DNA of 64,000 nucleotides from Geomonas azotofigens (GCF_018919395.1 NZ_JAHLME010000003.1:434001-498000); one strand, 5' to 3'. Counted from the stretch's first letter, positions 42,656 to 50,969 are shown. Numbers and translations are program-made. Notes: generated by a model from the sequence alone, not told the origin.

Positions 42656-44671
42656 CTAGGCCACCCGTGCCAGCGTGCTCTGCAGTTGCAGCATGCAGAC
42701 CGCCCTGGTGAGTCCCCCGGAGAAGGGGATGGTCTCCTCGTCGCGGCAGCGCGACAGGATCCTGATGCTGTTTCTGATCTCCCGCGTCCCCTCGGCGATC
42801 CTCCCCTGGCGCAGGTGCAGCCGCCCCATGTGGTAGCGCGGCATGATGAAGTCGTGGTCCAAAAGGAGCGCCTTGCGGTACTCGCCGGCGGCCTCGTCCA
42901 AGCGGTCCGCCGCGTCCAGGAGCACCCCCTTCAGGAAGTAGGCCTCCGGGAGGAGGTCGTTCAGGGCGAGCACCCGTTCGCTGGTCTCAAGCGCCTGCTC
43001 CAGCGCCCCCTTGCCGGCCAGGATGAACCCCTTGAGCACCAGGGCGTCCGGGAAATCGGGACGGCACCGCAGCACCAGCTCCAAAAGCTCCAGGGCCGGC
43101 TCGAACTCCTCACGGTCGAAAAGCTCCCGCGCCGCCTGCAGCAGGTCGGCCGCGTCCGACGCGCCGGCGGCGGTCGCGGCGGTCGCGGCGGTCGCGGGCT
43201 CAGCGGGCTCAGCGGGCTCAGCGGGCTCAGCGGGCTCAGCGGGCTCAGCGGGCGCCGGTACACCCCCTCTCCCTCCGGGAGAGGGGCGGGGTGAGGGGCG
43301 CCCCGGGCCAGCGGTGCCGTCCGCCCTCTGCGGCTCGGCGTCACCCTGCCACGGCGTCTGCTTGCTGAGCCACTCCGCCGCCAGCCGGAGCTGCTCCGCG
43401 CTCAGGGCATCGCCATCCTCCCAGGCCGGCGCCGCGGCGTCGCGGGGGGGGGCGGCGGCCGGTTCGCCGACGGTGCCCCCCTTCACGTAGTAAAAGCTTC
43501 GCTCCTTGCGCCTCAATTCGAGGTCGAGGCCGCGCTGCAGCAGGGTCTCCGAGTGCCCCAGGAAGAGCAGGCCCCCAGGCTTCAGCGCCTGGGTGAACCG
43601 CTGCAGCATCCCCGCCGCGGTCTCGGGGGTGAAGTAGATCAGCACGTTGCGGCAGAAGATGGCGTCCAGTTCGCGCAGCTCGTCGCAGACCGGCTCCCGG
43701 CAGGGGATCGAGAGGTTCAGGTGGGAGAACTGCACCAGCCGCTTCACCTCGTCCCGGATCAGGAAACTTTCGCCGACCCGCCTGAAATAGCGCGCCGACT
43801 GCTCCGGCGTCGCGATCCTCATCGACCACGGGGAGTACACCCCCTCGCGCGCCCTTTTCAGGGACCGGTTGTTGATGTCGGTGGCGATGATCCGGATGTC
43901 GCGCTCCCTCCAGTCGGGGAGCGTCTCCATCAGGGTCATGGCGATGGAGTAGGGCTCCTCGCCGGTGGAGCACCCCGCCGACCAGATCCGGATCGGGCAG
44001 GCGCTGGCATGGTGCTGGGCGAAGCGCTCCCTCAGGACCTCGAAGTGGGCGGGGTAGCGGTAGAAGTAGGTTTCCCCGACGGTGAGGAACTGCAAAAGCT
44101 TCTGGAGCTCGTGACGGTCCTCGCCGTGTTCCTTGAGGTACTGCAGGTACTCCCTGAAGTCGGTCAGGCGCAGGGCCGCCATTCGTTTCAGCAGCCCGCG
44201 CGTCAGCGCCGCCCGGTTGCGCTGGTCGAAGTGCAGCCCGCTGCGGGACAGGATGTGCCGGGAAAAGGCGGCGGCCAGCGGTGCGTCGAGCTCCTGGTCC
44301 TGGGGGGGCACTTCCTTTCGCAGCGCCACCGCGGTGACGTCTTCCAGCAGGCGCTTCACGTCCAGGGGCTTGCCGATGAAATCGAAAACCTGCAAAAGCT
44401 CCGCCTCGAGTCTCAGGCACTCGGAAATGACGATGACGGGAACCGAGCGGGGCCCTGACGGCGTCTGTACCCTGTGCTCGATGGCGAGGGGGGCGATCTT
44501 CGACGCCTCCAGGGCGAGGATGATCAGGTCCGGCTTCTGCCGCCTGATGGCGGGAAAGGCTTCCTTTTCCTGGGCGACGGAGCGGGTGATATGCCCGGCG
44601 CACTGCAACAGTTCACCCAGGTAGGTGGTGAAGGATTCGTTGTCGCTGATGATGAGGATTTGCAGTGGCAA
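42656..44671 (-). CDS. CheR methyltransferase with degenerate N-terminal receiver and C-terminal TPR
   Basis: A 671-aa fusion. Residues about 1-120 look like a receiver but lack the acidic pocket and acceptor Asp (IILALEAS; the GKPL lysine is kept). Residues about 140-400 are CheR, with IRIWSAGCSTGEEPYSIAM as the SAM site. A low-complexity linker about 440-500 (PAE repeats, TAA repeats, PSPRPSPGGRG) follows, then TPR repeats about 510-640. It resembles WspC plus an extra domain. The start is TTG 44671, behind GAGGGA; the frame upstream has no supported start. Confidence 0.87.
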   Translation of the reverse strand: MPLQILIISDNESFTTYLGELLQCAGHITRSVAQEKEAFPAIRRQKPDLIILALEASKIAPLAIEHRVQTPSGPRSVPVIVISECLRLEAELLQVFDFIGKPLDVKRLLEDVTAVALRKEVPPQDQELDAPLAAAFSRHILSRSGLHFDQRNRAALTRGLLKRMAALRLTDFREYLQYLKEHGEDRHELQKLLQFLTVGETYFYRYPAHFEVLRERFAQHHASACPIRIWSAGCSTGEEPYSIAMTLMETLPDWRERDIRIIATDINNRSLKRAREGVYSPWSMRIATPEQSARYFRRVGESFLIRDEVKRLVQFSHLNLSIPCREPVCDELRELDAIFCRNVLIYFTPETAAGMLQRFTQALKPGGLLFLGHSETLLQRGLDLELRRKERSFYYVKGGTVGEPAAAPPRDAAAPAWEDGDALSAEQLRLAAEWLSKQTPWQGDAEPQRADGTAGPGRPSPRPSPGGRGGVPAPAEPAEPAEPAEPAEPAEPATAATAATAAGASDAADLLQAARELFDREEFEPALELLELVLRCRPDFPDALVLKGFILAGKGALEQALETSERVLALNDLLPEAYFLKGVLLDAADRLDEAAGEYRKALLLDHDFIMPRYHMGRLHLRQGRIAEGTREIRNSIRILSRCRDEETIPFSGGLTRAVCMLQLQSTLARVA
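43166..43252. repeat. Two 9-base tandem repeats inside the CheR linker
   Basis: Three copies of GGTCGCGGC (43170-43197) followed by about six copies of GGGCTCAGC (43196-43252). The unit of 9 keeps the reading frame, so length changes would alter only linker size (TAA and PAE peptide repeats). Confidence 0.85.
43264..43286. repeat. Intragenic palindrome (REP-like)
   Basis: CCCCTCTCCC pairs with GGGAGAGGGG across TCC, next to GCGGGGTGAGGGG. In the leftward gene it encodes PSPRPSPGGRG, a peptide seen in many bacterial proteins that carry inserted REP-like DNA. It sits in the flexible linker of the CheR fusion. Confidence 0.65.
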
Positions 44672-45000
44672 GTGGCTGTCCCTCTTACTTGTATATCTTG
44701 GTAACAGGCTCGAAGCGTGACAAGTGGCGGTGAAACCTGTGTACGACAAAATAAAACGCTCTGGTAAAAGGTAATCAGCCGAAATCACATCAATACTATT
44801 GGTTTAGCCTGCGTAGGTCAACTAAAATTAATTTCATCCATAAAATCCTGTTTTGATGAATTCTCACCCTGCGGGATCAGGAGCGATTGCAATCGCCGGT
44901 GTCAATGTTAAAAACTTACAATGTTTTGCGGACCCCAATAAACCCCGGCTGCAGCCCCGCAACTCCCCGTCACCGCGGGCTGCTGATCGACGAGGAAGCC

Positions 45001-46095
45001 ATGAACGTCCTGCTGGTTGCCGGTGCCAGACCCAATTTCATGAAGATAGCTCCCATCTACCGCGCCTCGCTCGCCTGCCGCTCCGTGCGCTGCAGCATCG
45101 TGCACACCGGCCAACACTACGACCAGGAGATGTCTGGCACCTTTTTCGAGGAGCTGGAGATCCCGCAGCCGAGCTACTCGCTCAACGCCGGTTCCGGCAG
45201 CCATGCCGCCCAGACCGCCACCGTCATGGTGGCCTTCGAGGAGGTCTGCCTCCGGGAGCGTCCCGACCTGGTCCTGGTGGTGGGGGACGTCAACTCCACG
45301 CTCGCCTGTTCCATCGTGGCCAAGAAGTGCGGCATTGAGGTTGCCCACGTCGAGGCCGGGTTGCGCAGCTTCGACCTCGCCATGCCCGAGGAGATCAACC
45401 GGATGGTGACCGATGCCATCTCGGACCATTTCTTCGTCACCGAGGAGAGCGCCGTCGACAACCTGCTCCGCGAGGGAAAGCCCGCGGGGAGGATTCACGC
45501 GGTGGGGCACGTCATGGTGGACAATCTCCTGCACCAGGTCGAGTGCCTCGCGCGCGAGGACCAGACCCGGCTCGATCGGTTCGCCATGAAGGAGCAGGCG
45601 CGCCCCTACCTGTTCCTCACCCTGCACCGCCCCTCAAACGTCGATTGCCGCGAGACCTTCTCGGGCATAGCGCAGGCGTTGAACCAGCTCGCCCAGAGCC
45701 GGACCATCTTTTTCCCGGTGCACCCGCGCACCAGGAAGATGATGCAGGCACACGGCGTGCACCTCTCGGAGAAGGTGGTTCTGCTGCCGCCGCTAGGCTA
45801 CCGCGAGGCGCTGTTTCTGTGGAAGGATGCGGAAGCCGTGTTGACCGACAGCGGTGGTCTCCAGGAAGAGACCACCGCCCTGGGCGTTCCCTGCGTCACC
45901 ATCAGGGAAAACACCGAGCGCCCCATCACCGTGGAGATCGGCAGCAACGTGCTTGCCGGCACCTCGCCGCGGGGGATCCTCGCGGGCTTCGAGCAAAGCC
46001 TGGCCAAGAAAAACAGCGCCCGGGTCCCGCCCCTTTGGGACGGACGAGCCGCGCAACGCATCTGGCACGTGCTGACCGAGGGGGAGGGGGCGTGA
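45001..46095 (+). CDS. wecB: UDP-N-acetylglucosamine 2-epimerase (non-hydrolysing)
   Basis: A 364-aa enzyme that makes UDP-ManNAc for surface polysaccharide. Markers are VAGARPNFMKIAPI, HTGQHYDQEMSGTFFEELEIP, VVGDVNSTLA, HVEAGLRSFD..PEEINR and LTDSGGLQEETTALGVPC. The start is ATG 45001, with GAGGAAG ahead; the frame opens earlier at 44887 without support. No other polysaccharide genes are adjacent. Confidence 0.94.
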   Translation: MNVLLVAGARPNFMKIAPIYRASLACRSVRCSIVHTGQHYDQEMSGTFFEELEIPQPSYSLNAGSGSHAAQTATVMVAFEEVCLRERPDLVLVVGDVNSTLACSIVAKKCGIEVAHVEAGLRSFDLAMPEEINRMVTDAISDHFFVTEESAVDNLLREGKPAGRIHAVGHVMVDNLLHQVECLAREDQTRLDRFAMKEQARPYLFLTLHRPSNVDCRETFSGIAQALNQLAQSRTIFFPVHPRTRKMMQAHGVHLSEKVVLLPPLGYREALFLWKDAEAVLTDSGGLQEETTALGVPCVTIRENTERPITVEIGSNVLAGTSPRGILAGFEQSLAKKNSARVPPLWDGRAAQRIWHVLTEGEGA

Positions 46096-46102
46096 TCATC
46101 CC

Positions 46103-46131
46103 TTGACATGGAGGTATCGCGGCTATAGTAT
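46103..46131 (+). promoter_or_regulatory. Sigma70 promoter for the FmdB-type gene
   Basis: TTGACA (46103-46108), 17 bases, TAGTAT (46126-46131); a TATAGT at 46124 is the 15-base alternative. The -10 runs into a palindrome. Confidence 0.6.
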
Positions 46132-46150
46132 ATGCGAAAGTTTGCATATA
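46129..46150. promoter_or_regulatory. Candidate operator palindrome over the start of transcription
   Basis: TATATGC and GCATATA flank an 8-base centre (GAAAGTTT). The site covers the end of the -10 and the expected +1 of the FmdB-type gene, a position typical of repressor binding. Confidence 0.5.
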
Positions 46151-46170
46151 AAAGAACGAGGAGAGCTGCC

Positions 46171-46347
46171 ATGCCCATTTTTGAGTACGTTTGCAAGGAG
46201 TGCGGTACCCGCTTTGAGAAGCTGCAAAAAGGGGGCGCGACCGACGAGTGCAGCTGCCCGACCTGCGGTTCAGCGGCGGTGAACAAGGCGCTCTCTACCT
46301 TCGCGGCGGGGAGCGCGTCGGAACAAAAGTGCCACAGCGGCGGCTGA
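46171..46347 (+). CDS. FmdB family zinc-ribbon protein
   Basis: A 58-aa protein beginning MPIFEYVCKECG, with a second pair CPTC, the FmdB/CxxC zinc-ribbon signature. GAGGAG lies ahead of ATG 46171. FmdB proteins are proposed regulators, but the function is not well fixed. Has its own promoter and likely operator. Confidence 0.85.
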   Translation: MPIFEYVCKECGTRFEKLQKGGATDECSCPTCGSAAVNKALSTFAAGSASEQKCHSGG

Positions 46348-46483
46348 AGGTTTTAACCGGTCGCCCAGTTGGGCGCAGCATTAAAGCGAGAAGAGGGGGC
46401 CCCTGGCGGCCTCCTTTTTTTTGCTTGTTCTCCCGGCTGGGCCCCCCTCCGAGGGCCTCGATGCTGTAAACGGAGGAATTAGC

Positions 46484-46511
46484 TTGACATGCAAAAAGTC
46501 GAATGTGTATT
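46484..46511 (+). promoter_or_regulatory. Sigma70 promoter for the small membrane protein and reductase
   Basis: TTGACA (46484-46489), 16 bases, TGTATT (46506-46511), about 60 bases before the GTG start of the next gene. Confidence 0.5.
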
Positions 46512-46572
46512 GTGCGGTTGCGGCGCCTGACGCGTGAGAGTCCGGGGCGGCGCGCCTTTTGGGGAGGACGAT

Positions 46573-46812
46573 GTGGAAAAGCTGAAACTGCCGGGATACG
46601 GGGTCCTGATTCCGGTCGCAGTGCTGCTCGGTTTCGCCCCGTTCGTTCCCGAGCCGCACCTGGTGGGCAAGGCGAGGATGCTCCTGTCGGGCACCCTGGT
46701 GCGGCCTTTGGATATCTTCGATCTTTTCTGGCATGCCTGGCCCTTCGCGCTCCTGGCCTGCCGGGTGGCCGTGGATATTCGTGACCGTGGGGGCGCCCGT
46801 GGCCGGTCGTGA
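46573..46812 (+). CDS. Small inner-membrane protein (about 79 aa)
   Basis: A 79-aa protein with two hydrophobic segments (about 9-24 and about 50-65) separated by FVPEPHLVGKARMLLSGTLVRPLDIFDLFWH. I recall similar small proteins from Geobacter relatives sometimes labelled 'RND transporter', a label the sequence does not support. GTG 46573 is chosen because GGGGAGG is 4 bases upstream; a TTG-free longer frame exists from 46534. It precedes the disulfide reductase by 80 bases. Confidence 0.7.
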   Translation: MEKLKLPGYGVLIPVAVLLGFAPFVPEPHLVGKARMLLSGTLVRPLDIFDLFWHAWPFALLACRVAVDIRDRGGARGRS

Positions 46813-46893
46813 GACGGCGTGATGCCAAAGCGCGACGCCGTCGGCCGCTGGAGGCCTCGCGCGGAGCGCAGAGACGAGACTCTGGAGGAGATG

Positions 46894-48567
46894 ATGAACA
46901 AGAGGATAGTGGTGATCGGCGCCAACGCCGCCGGGGCCAAGGCGGCCGCCAAGGCCAGAAGAACCGATTCCCGGGCCGAAATCGTCGTGCTCGACCGCGG
47001 CAACTTCATATCGTACGGCGCCTGCGGCATCCCGTACTACCTGTCCGACATGGTCAAGGACCTGAACGAACTGATGAGCACCCCGGTCGGGGTGGTGCGC
47101 GACCGCAACTTCTTCAGCAAGGTCAAGGGGGTGTCGGTGCGGACCGGCACCGAGGTGACCGGCATCGACCGGCAGCGCAAGGTGATCCGCCTGCGTGAGG
47201 GGGACGGCGCCGAGAGCGAACTCCCCTACGACACGCTGGTGCTCGCCACCGGCAGCTCCCCCCTGGTGCCTCCCCTCGAGAACGTCTCCCTGCGGAATAT
47301 TTTCACCGTGAAATCGATCGAGGATGCCGAGCTGCTGAAGGAAAAGGCGGTTCCCGGTGCGGTGGCCTGCATCATCGGCGCGGGCCTGATCGGCCTTGAG
47401 ACCGCGGAAGCGCTGCGGGGCAAGGGGATGCAGGTGACCCTGGTCGAGATGCGGGACCAGCTCCTGCCGGGTGTGCTCGACCCCGAGGTCGCGTCGGTGG
47501 TGGAGAAACAGCTGAAACTGCAGGGGGTGACCGTGCTCACCGGCTGCGCGGTCACCGGTTTCGCCGGCGAGGGAAGGGTGCGGCAGGTGATCGCCGGCGG
47601 CCACGAGATCGCCGCCGACCTGGTGGTGCTCGCCCCGGGGGTGAGGCCCAACGTGGCCCTCGCCCGCGAGGCCGGGCTCGCGATCGGGGTGACCGGCGCC
47701 ATCGCGGTGGACGAGCGACAGACCACGAGCGACCCCGACATCTACGCCTGCGGCGATTGCTGCGAAACCACCCACCTCGTCACCGGGAAGAAGGTGTTCA
47801 TCCCGCTCGGGAGCACTGCCAACAAGCAGGGACGGGTCGCTGGGATCAACGCGGCCGGCGGGGTAGCGACCTTCGCCGGTGTCGTCGGCACCAGCATCCT
47901 CAAGGTGTTCAACGTCAACGCCGGGAAGACCGGCCTCACCGAGAGCGAGGCCCGTGCCCTCGGGTTGGACGTGGAGACGGTGCTCTCCCCGGCGCCGGAC
48001 CGCGCCCACTTCTACCCCGGCGCCAAGCCGATCCTGCTGAAGCTGGTCGCCGAGCGCGGCACCGGCCGTTTCCTCGGGCTGCAGGCGGCGGGGGAGGGGG
48101 CGGTGGACAAACGGCTCGACGCGGCCGCGGCCGCCATCACCTTTAGGGCCAGCGTGGAACAGCTGTCCCAGTTGGACCTCGCCTACGCCCCCCCTTACAG
48201 CGCCGCCATGGACAACCTCATCGTCGCCGCCGACATCATGAAGAACAAGCTTGCCGGCCACGCCCGGGGCATCTCGGCGCGGGAGGTGAAAAGAAAGCTC
48301 GACGACGGGGACGACTTCATCCTGCTCGATGTCCGCTCCCCCGCCGAGCACGGCGAGATCGGCATCGCCGGCGCCAAGCTGATCCCGCTGGGAGCGCTGC
48401 GCGAGCGGCTGGAAGAGCTCCCGAGGGACAAGGAGATCGTCGCCTTCTGCAAGGTGAGCCTCAGGGGGTACGAGGCACAGAAGATTCTCGACGCGGCCGG
48501 CTTTGGCGACGTGAAGTTCATGGATGGCGGCATCATGGCCTGGCCCTACCGCCTCCGGGACCAGTGA
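46894..48567 (+). CDS. FAD-dependent CoA-disulfide/persulfide reductase with C-terminal rhodanese domain
   Basis: A 557-aa CoADR-RHD or Npsr-type enzyme. FAD/NAD-binding folds about 1-330 include IGANAAGAKAAAKAR, the redox-active Cys in SYGACGIPYY, IIGAGLIGLETAEAL and IYACGDCCE. A dimerisation domain about 335-450 follows, and a rhodanese domain about 460-555 with catalytic Cys in AFCKVSLRG. It reduces CoA disulfides or persulfides, fitting sulfur metabolism. ATG 46894 is 5 bases after GGAGG; ATG 46891 is possible. Confidence 0.9.
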   Translation: MNKRIVVIGANAAGAKAAAKARRTDSRAEIVVLDRGNFISYGACGIPYYLSDMVKDLNELMSTPVGVVRDRNFFSKVKGVSVRTGTEVTGIDRQRKVIRLREGDGAESELPYDTLVLATGSSPLVPPLENVSLRNIFTVKSIEDAELLKEKAVPGAVACIIGAGLIGLETAEALRGKGMQVTLVEMRDQLLPGVLDPEVASVVEKQLKLQGVTVLTGCAVTGFAGEGRVRQVIAGGHEIAADLVVLAPGVRPNVALAREAGLAIGVTGAIAVDERQTTSDPDIYACGDCCETTHLVTGKKVFIPLGSTANKQGRVAGINAAGGVATFAGVVGTSILKVFNVNAGKTGLTESEARALGLDVETVLSPAPDRAHFYPGAKPILLKLVAERGTGRFLGLQAAGEGAVDKRLDAAAAAITFRASVEQLSQLDLAYAPPYSAAMDNLIVAADIMKNKLAGHARGISAREVKRKLDDGDDFILLDVRSPAEHGEIGIAGAKLIPLGALRERLEELPRDKEIVAFCKVSLRGYEAQKILDAAGFGDVKFMDGGIMAWPYRLRDQ

Positions 48568-48596
48568 CGGCAAGCCACGTCGCCCGCTCGACCACG

Positions 48597-48626
48597 GGGA
48601 CCGCCTGAGCGCGGTCCCTTTTCTTT
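48597..48626 (+). terminator. Rho-independent terminator after the reductase
   Basis: GGGACCGC (48597-48604) pairs with GCGGTCCC (48611-48618), followed by TTTTCTTTT. Confidence 0.85.
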
Positions 48627-48688
48627 TGGAGGCGGCTTCAGCGGGGAGTGAATCTGCTCCCTGCGGAGGGGCGGGGACGCCCGCCACC

Positions 48689-48714
48689 TGTAGGGGCGAA
48701 TAATCATTCGCCCG
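48689..48714. repeat. Palindromic repeat, single half unit
   Basis: TGTAGGGGCGAA leads into GGCGAATAATCATTCGCC, the same sequence as the left half of the element at 6495-6588. The right half is absent or lost. Confidence 0.65.
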
Positions 48715-48925
48715 TCCACTGTCCACGCTCCCCTGCGGAGATGGCGGCTGCCGAATATTCCGCAGTCTCAGGGAATATTCTCCACCGCTCGGAGCTGCCT
48801 TCGGAATCACGGCCGCTGAAAAGTGTCTTCCAATCAGCTGGTTAGCGGGGGGCGGCAAGGCAGGCACGCAACTTGATACTGGCTACTCGGCCGGCGCGGC
48901 ACATCCTCTTTGATTGGAACCACGA

Positions 48926-49507
48926 GTGACACGCTACTTCCTATTCATCCTGACCATGCTTCTCTGCGGCGCACCGCTTCCCGTGCTGGCCGGCGCCTCC
49001 CTACCCGTGGACGGCGTGGTGACCTCGGGCACCGGCTGGCGGCTCGATCCCTTCGGGAGCGGCAAACTCGCCTTTCACCGCGGCATCGATATCGCGGTCC
49101 CGACCGGCACCCCGGTACGGGCGACGCGCGCCGGGACGGTGACCTTCGCCGGCGAGCGCCGCGGCTACGGCGCCACGGTGATCGTCGAACACGACAACGG
49201 CGACCGCACCCTGTACGGACACAACTCCAGGGTGAACGTCCATTCAGGCGAACTGGTCGAGGCGGGAGCGGTGCTGGCCTTCTCCGGCAACAGCGGCAGA
49301 TCGACCGGCCCCCACGTGCATTACGAGCAGATACCGAGCGGCCGCCCGGTGGCTGGAGAGAGCGGGGAGGATGCGGAGGTTGCGGCGACCGCGCCGTCGC
49401 CGTCCCGCGGCATGAGCGCGGAGACGCGCCGGATCCTGGAAGAGCGGCTCGACGAATCGCTGCGGTCCCTGTTGCAAAACATCAAGTCCGATATCAACGG
49501 CGGCTAA
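48926..49507 (+). CDS. M23 family peptidase (LytM type), exported
   Basis: A 193-aa protein with a signal peptide (about 1-23, ending in AGA) and a compact LytM domain: GWRLDPFGSGKLAFHRGIDIA gives the first zinc His and Asp, LYGHNS and HVHYE the remaining ligands. Residues after 130 form a tail of unknown role. It probably cuts peptidoglycan peptides or acts as an amidase activator. GTG 48926 is preferred (GGA 7 bases ahead); TTG 48914 is possible. Confidence 0.88.
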   Translation: MTRYFLFILTMLLCGAPLPVLAGASLPVDGVVTSGTGWRLDPFGSGKLAFHRGIDIAVPTGTPVRATRAGTVTFAGERRGYGATVIVEHDNGDRTLYGHNSRVNVHSGELVEAGAVLAFSGNSGRSTGPHVHYEQIPSGRPVAGESGEDAEVAATAPSPSRGMSAETRRILEERLDESLRSLLQNIKSDINGG

Positions 49508-49518
49508 ACGGTGTTATT

Positions 49519-49559
49519 GGCACACCCCTTCAAACCTCCTCCGGGGTGTGCCCTTTTTT
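49519..49559 (+). terminator. Rho-independent terminator after the M23 gene
   Basis: GGCACACCCC (49519-49528) pairs with GGGGTGTGCC (49543-49552), followed by TTTTTT. Confidence 0.85.
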
Positions 49560-49582
49560 CGCCAAGCTGCGCAAACATACGA

Positions 49583-49617
49583 AAAAGGCCCGCCCCCTCA
49601 CCGGGGCGGGCCTTTTT
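49583..49617 (-). terminator. Bidirectional terminator for the nitroreductase gene
   Basis: AAAAAGGCCCGCCCC pairs with GGGGCGGGCCTTTTT, giving T runs on both sides. It sits 4 bases beyond the nitroreductase stop on the left strand. Confidence 0.85.
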
Positions 49618-49620
49618 CTT

Positions 49621-50142
49621 TCAGGACCAGCGGTTGCGCCTCACCTTTTCGCGTTGCAGCTTCTCGGCGGGAAGGGGCCTTGGCTGTTCCGCGGGATGAC
49701 CGATCCCCAGGATGCACTCGACCTTGACCGTATCGGGCAGTCCGAGCAGCGCCTGCACGTGCTGTTCGGCGCTCGATTGGGCGTTGTGATTGCGCTCGCG
49801 GATCTGCGCCCAGCAGCTCCCAAGCCCCAGCGACAGCGCGGTGCACTGGATCAGGATGGCCGCGATGGAGCAGTCCTCGATCCAGACGTCGGACTTGGTA
49901 CTGTCGGCGCATACCACGATGGCGAGCGGGGCGCGGGCCACAAACTCGGAGCCGTGCTGTTTGGCCGCCGCCAGTTGCCGCAGCAGCTCGGGATCGTCCA
50001 CGACGACGAACTGCCACGGGTTCAGGCTGCGCGAGGCGGGTGCTCTCAGGGCGGCTTCGATCAGTGTCTCGACGGCCTCGGCGGATACCGGCTCATCGGT
50101 GAATTTTCGGATGCTGCGGCGTTTGCGTAACAGTTCGATCAT
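49621..50142 (-). CDS. Nitroreductase family flavoprotein
   Basis: A 173-aa FMN enzyme with the family start RRSIRKFTDEPV, the FMN-contacting APASRSLNPWQFVVV and the later LGLGSCWAQ and ECILGIGHPAEQP. Members reduce nitro compounds, quinones or flavins using NAD(P)H; the substrate is unknown. AAGGGAA precedes the ATG. Divergent from the tetR gene. Confidence 0.88.
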   Translation of the reverse strand: MIELLRKRRSIRKFTDEPVSAEAVETLIEAALRAPASRSLNPWQFVVVDDPELLRQLAAAKQHGSEFVARAPLAIVVCADSTKSDVWIEDCSIAAILIQCTALSLGLGSCWAQIRERNHNAQSSAEQHVQALLGLPDTVKVECILGIGHPAEQPRPLPAEKLQREKVRRNRWS

Positions 50143-50299
50143 GGCGTTCCCTTCTTAAGTGAGATGGTCGGCTTTGTTGTGACAGAGGGGCAAATCTACT
50201 CCAAATCCTTTTCCCAGTCAAACCCGCTCCGGTGAGTGCTGCGCGCCGCCTGGTGCTTCATCTTTACCTGTTTTTAATCGTTTTTGCCGTTTTGACTTA

Positions 50300-50328
50300 T
50301 TGACAGCAACAAACGGGGGGCATATAAA
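50300..50328 (+). promoter_or_regulatory. Sigma70 promoter for tetR
   Basis: Consensus TTGACA (50300-50305), 17 bases, TATAAA (50323-50328). The operator begins at the next base. Confidence 0.75.
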
Positions 50329-50346
50329 GGAATGAACGGTCATTCC
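50329..50346. promoter_or_regulatory. Operator 1 of the TetR regulator
   Basis: GGAATGA-ACGG-TCATTCC, an exact 7-base inverted repeat around a 4-base centre, covering the expected transcription start. Its position implies autorepression. Confidence 0.65.
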
Positions 50347-50362
50347 GCACAAGGGGAAGAAG

Positions 50363-50965
50363 ATGGAAAAAGCAGAGAAGTGTGACAAGCCTGACAAGTG
50401 CGCCGAAAAGCGTGAAGCTATCATCCAGGCCGCGCTGGAACTGGTGGCCGAGCAGGGGTTCCACGGCGCCCCCATGGCGATGATCGCCGAGAAGGCCGGC
50501 GTCGGCGCCGGTACCATCTACCGCTACTTCGAGAACAAAGACGACCTGATCCGCTGGATCTACAAGAACGTCGAGGAGCGGTTCGTCGAGGTGATGATGC
50601 AGGGGTACCCCGAGCAGGGGCCGGTGCGCGAGCGCCTGGTGCATATCGGCACCGCGCTGGTGCGCCACCTGATCAGCGAGCCGCTGCAGTTGCGCTTCGT
50701 CGAGCAGTTCCACAACTCACCCTACGGCGTCGACCACCGCAGGGAGAAGCTCTTCGGCGAGACCAGAAAGGACATCATCAGCGACCTGTTCCAGGAGGCG
50801 GTGACGCAGCAGATCTTCAAGCCGCTGGAACTGGCCATTCTCTTCTCGCTCTTTTTCGGTCCTTTGGTCGATATCTGTCGCGATCACATCCTGGGCTTCA
50901 TCAAGCTGGACGATGCGCTGATCGAGCAGGTGGTGGGGGCGTGCTGGGACGCGCTGCGCCGCTAG
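50363..50965 (+). CDS. TetR family repressor of an RND efflux operon
   Basis: A 200-aa repressor. Helix-turn-helix about 14-60 (REAIIQAALELVAEQGFHG, AEKAGVGAGTIYRYFENKDDLI), with an all-helical ligand domain behind it. It is followed at once by an efflux operon, and the operator motif occurs both before this gene and before that operon. The inducer is unknown, probably a pump substrate. Confidence 0.92.
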   Translation: MEKAEKCDKPDKCAEKREAIIQAALELVAEQGFHGAPMAMIAEKAGVGAGTIYRYFENKDDLIRWIYKNVEERFVEVMMQGYPEQGPVRERLVHIGTALVRHLISEPLQLRFVEQFHNSPYGVDHRREKLFGETRKDIISDLFQEAVTQQIFKPLELAILFSLFFGPLVDICRDHILGFIKLDDALIEQVVGACWDALRR

Positions 50966-50969
50966 CGTT

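Larger units (their letters stand above)
48568..48925. other. Intergenic region before the M23 peptidase gene
   Basis: It holds a terminator (48597-48626), a half copy of the palindromic repeat (48689-48714) and two GAATATTC palindromes at about 48752-48781. I see no gene and no clear promoter in it. Confidence 0.5.

Noticed and set aside
46395-46425. A terminator after the FmdB-type gene
   Set aside because: There is a long T run, but the bases before it form only a short, imperfect stem, so I could not support it.
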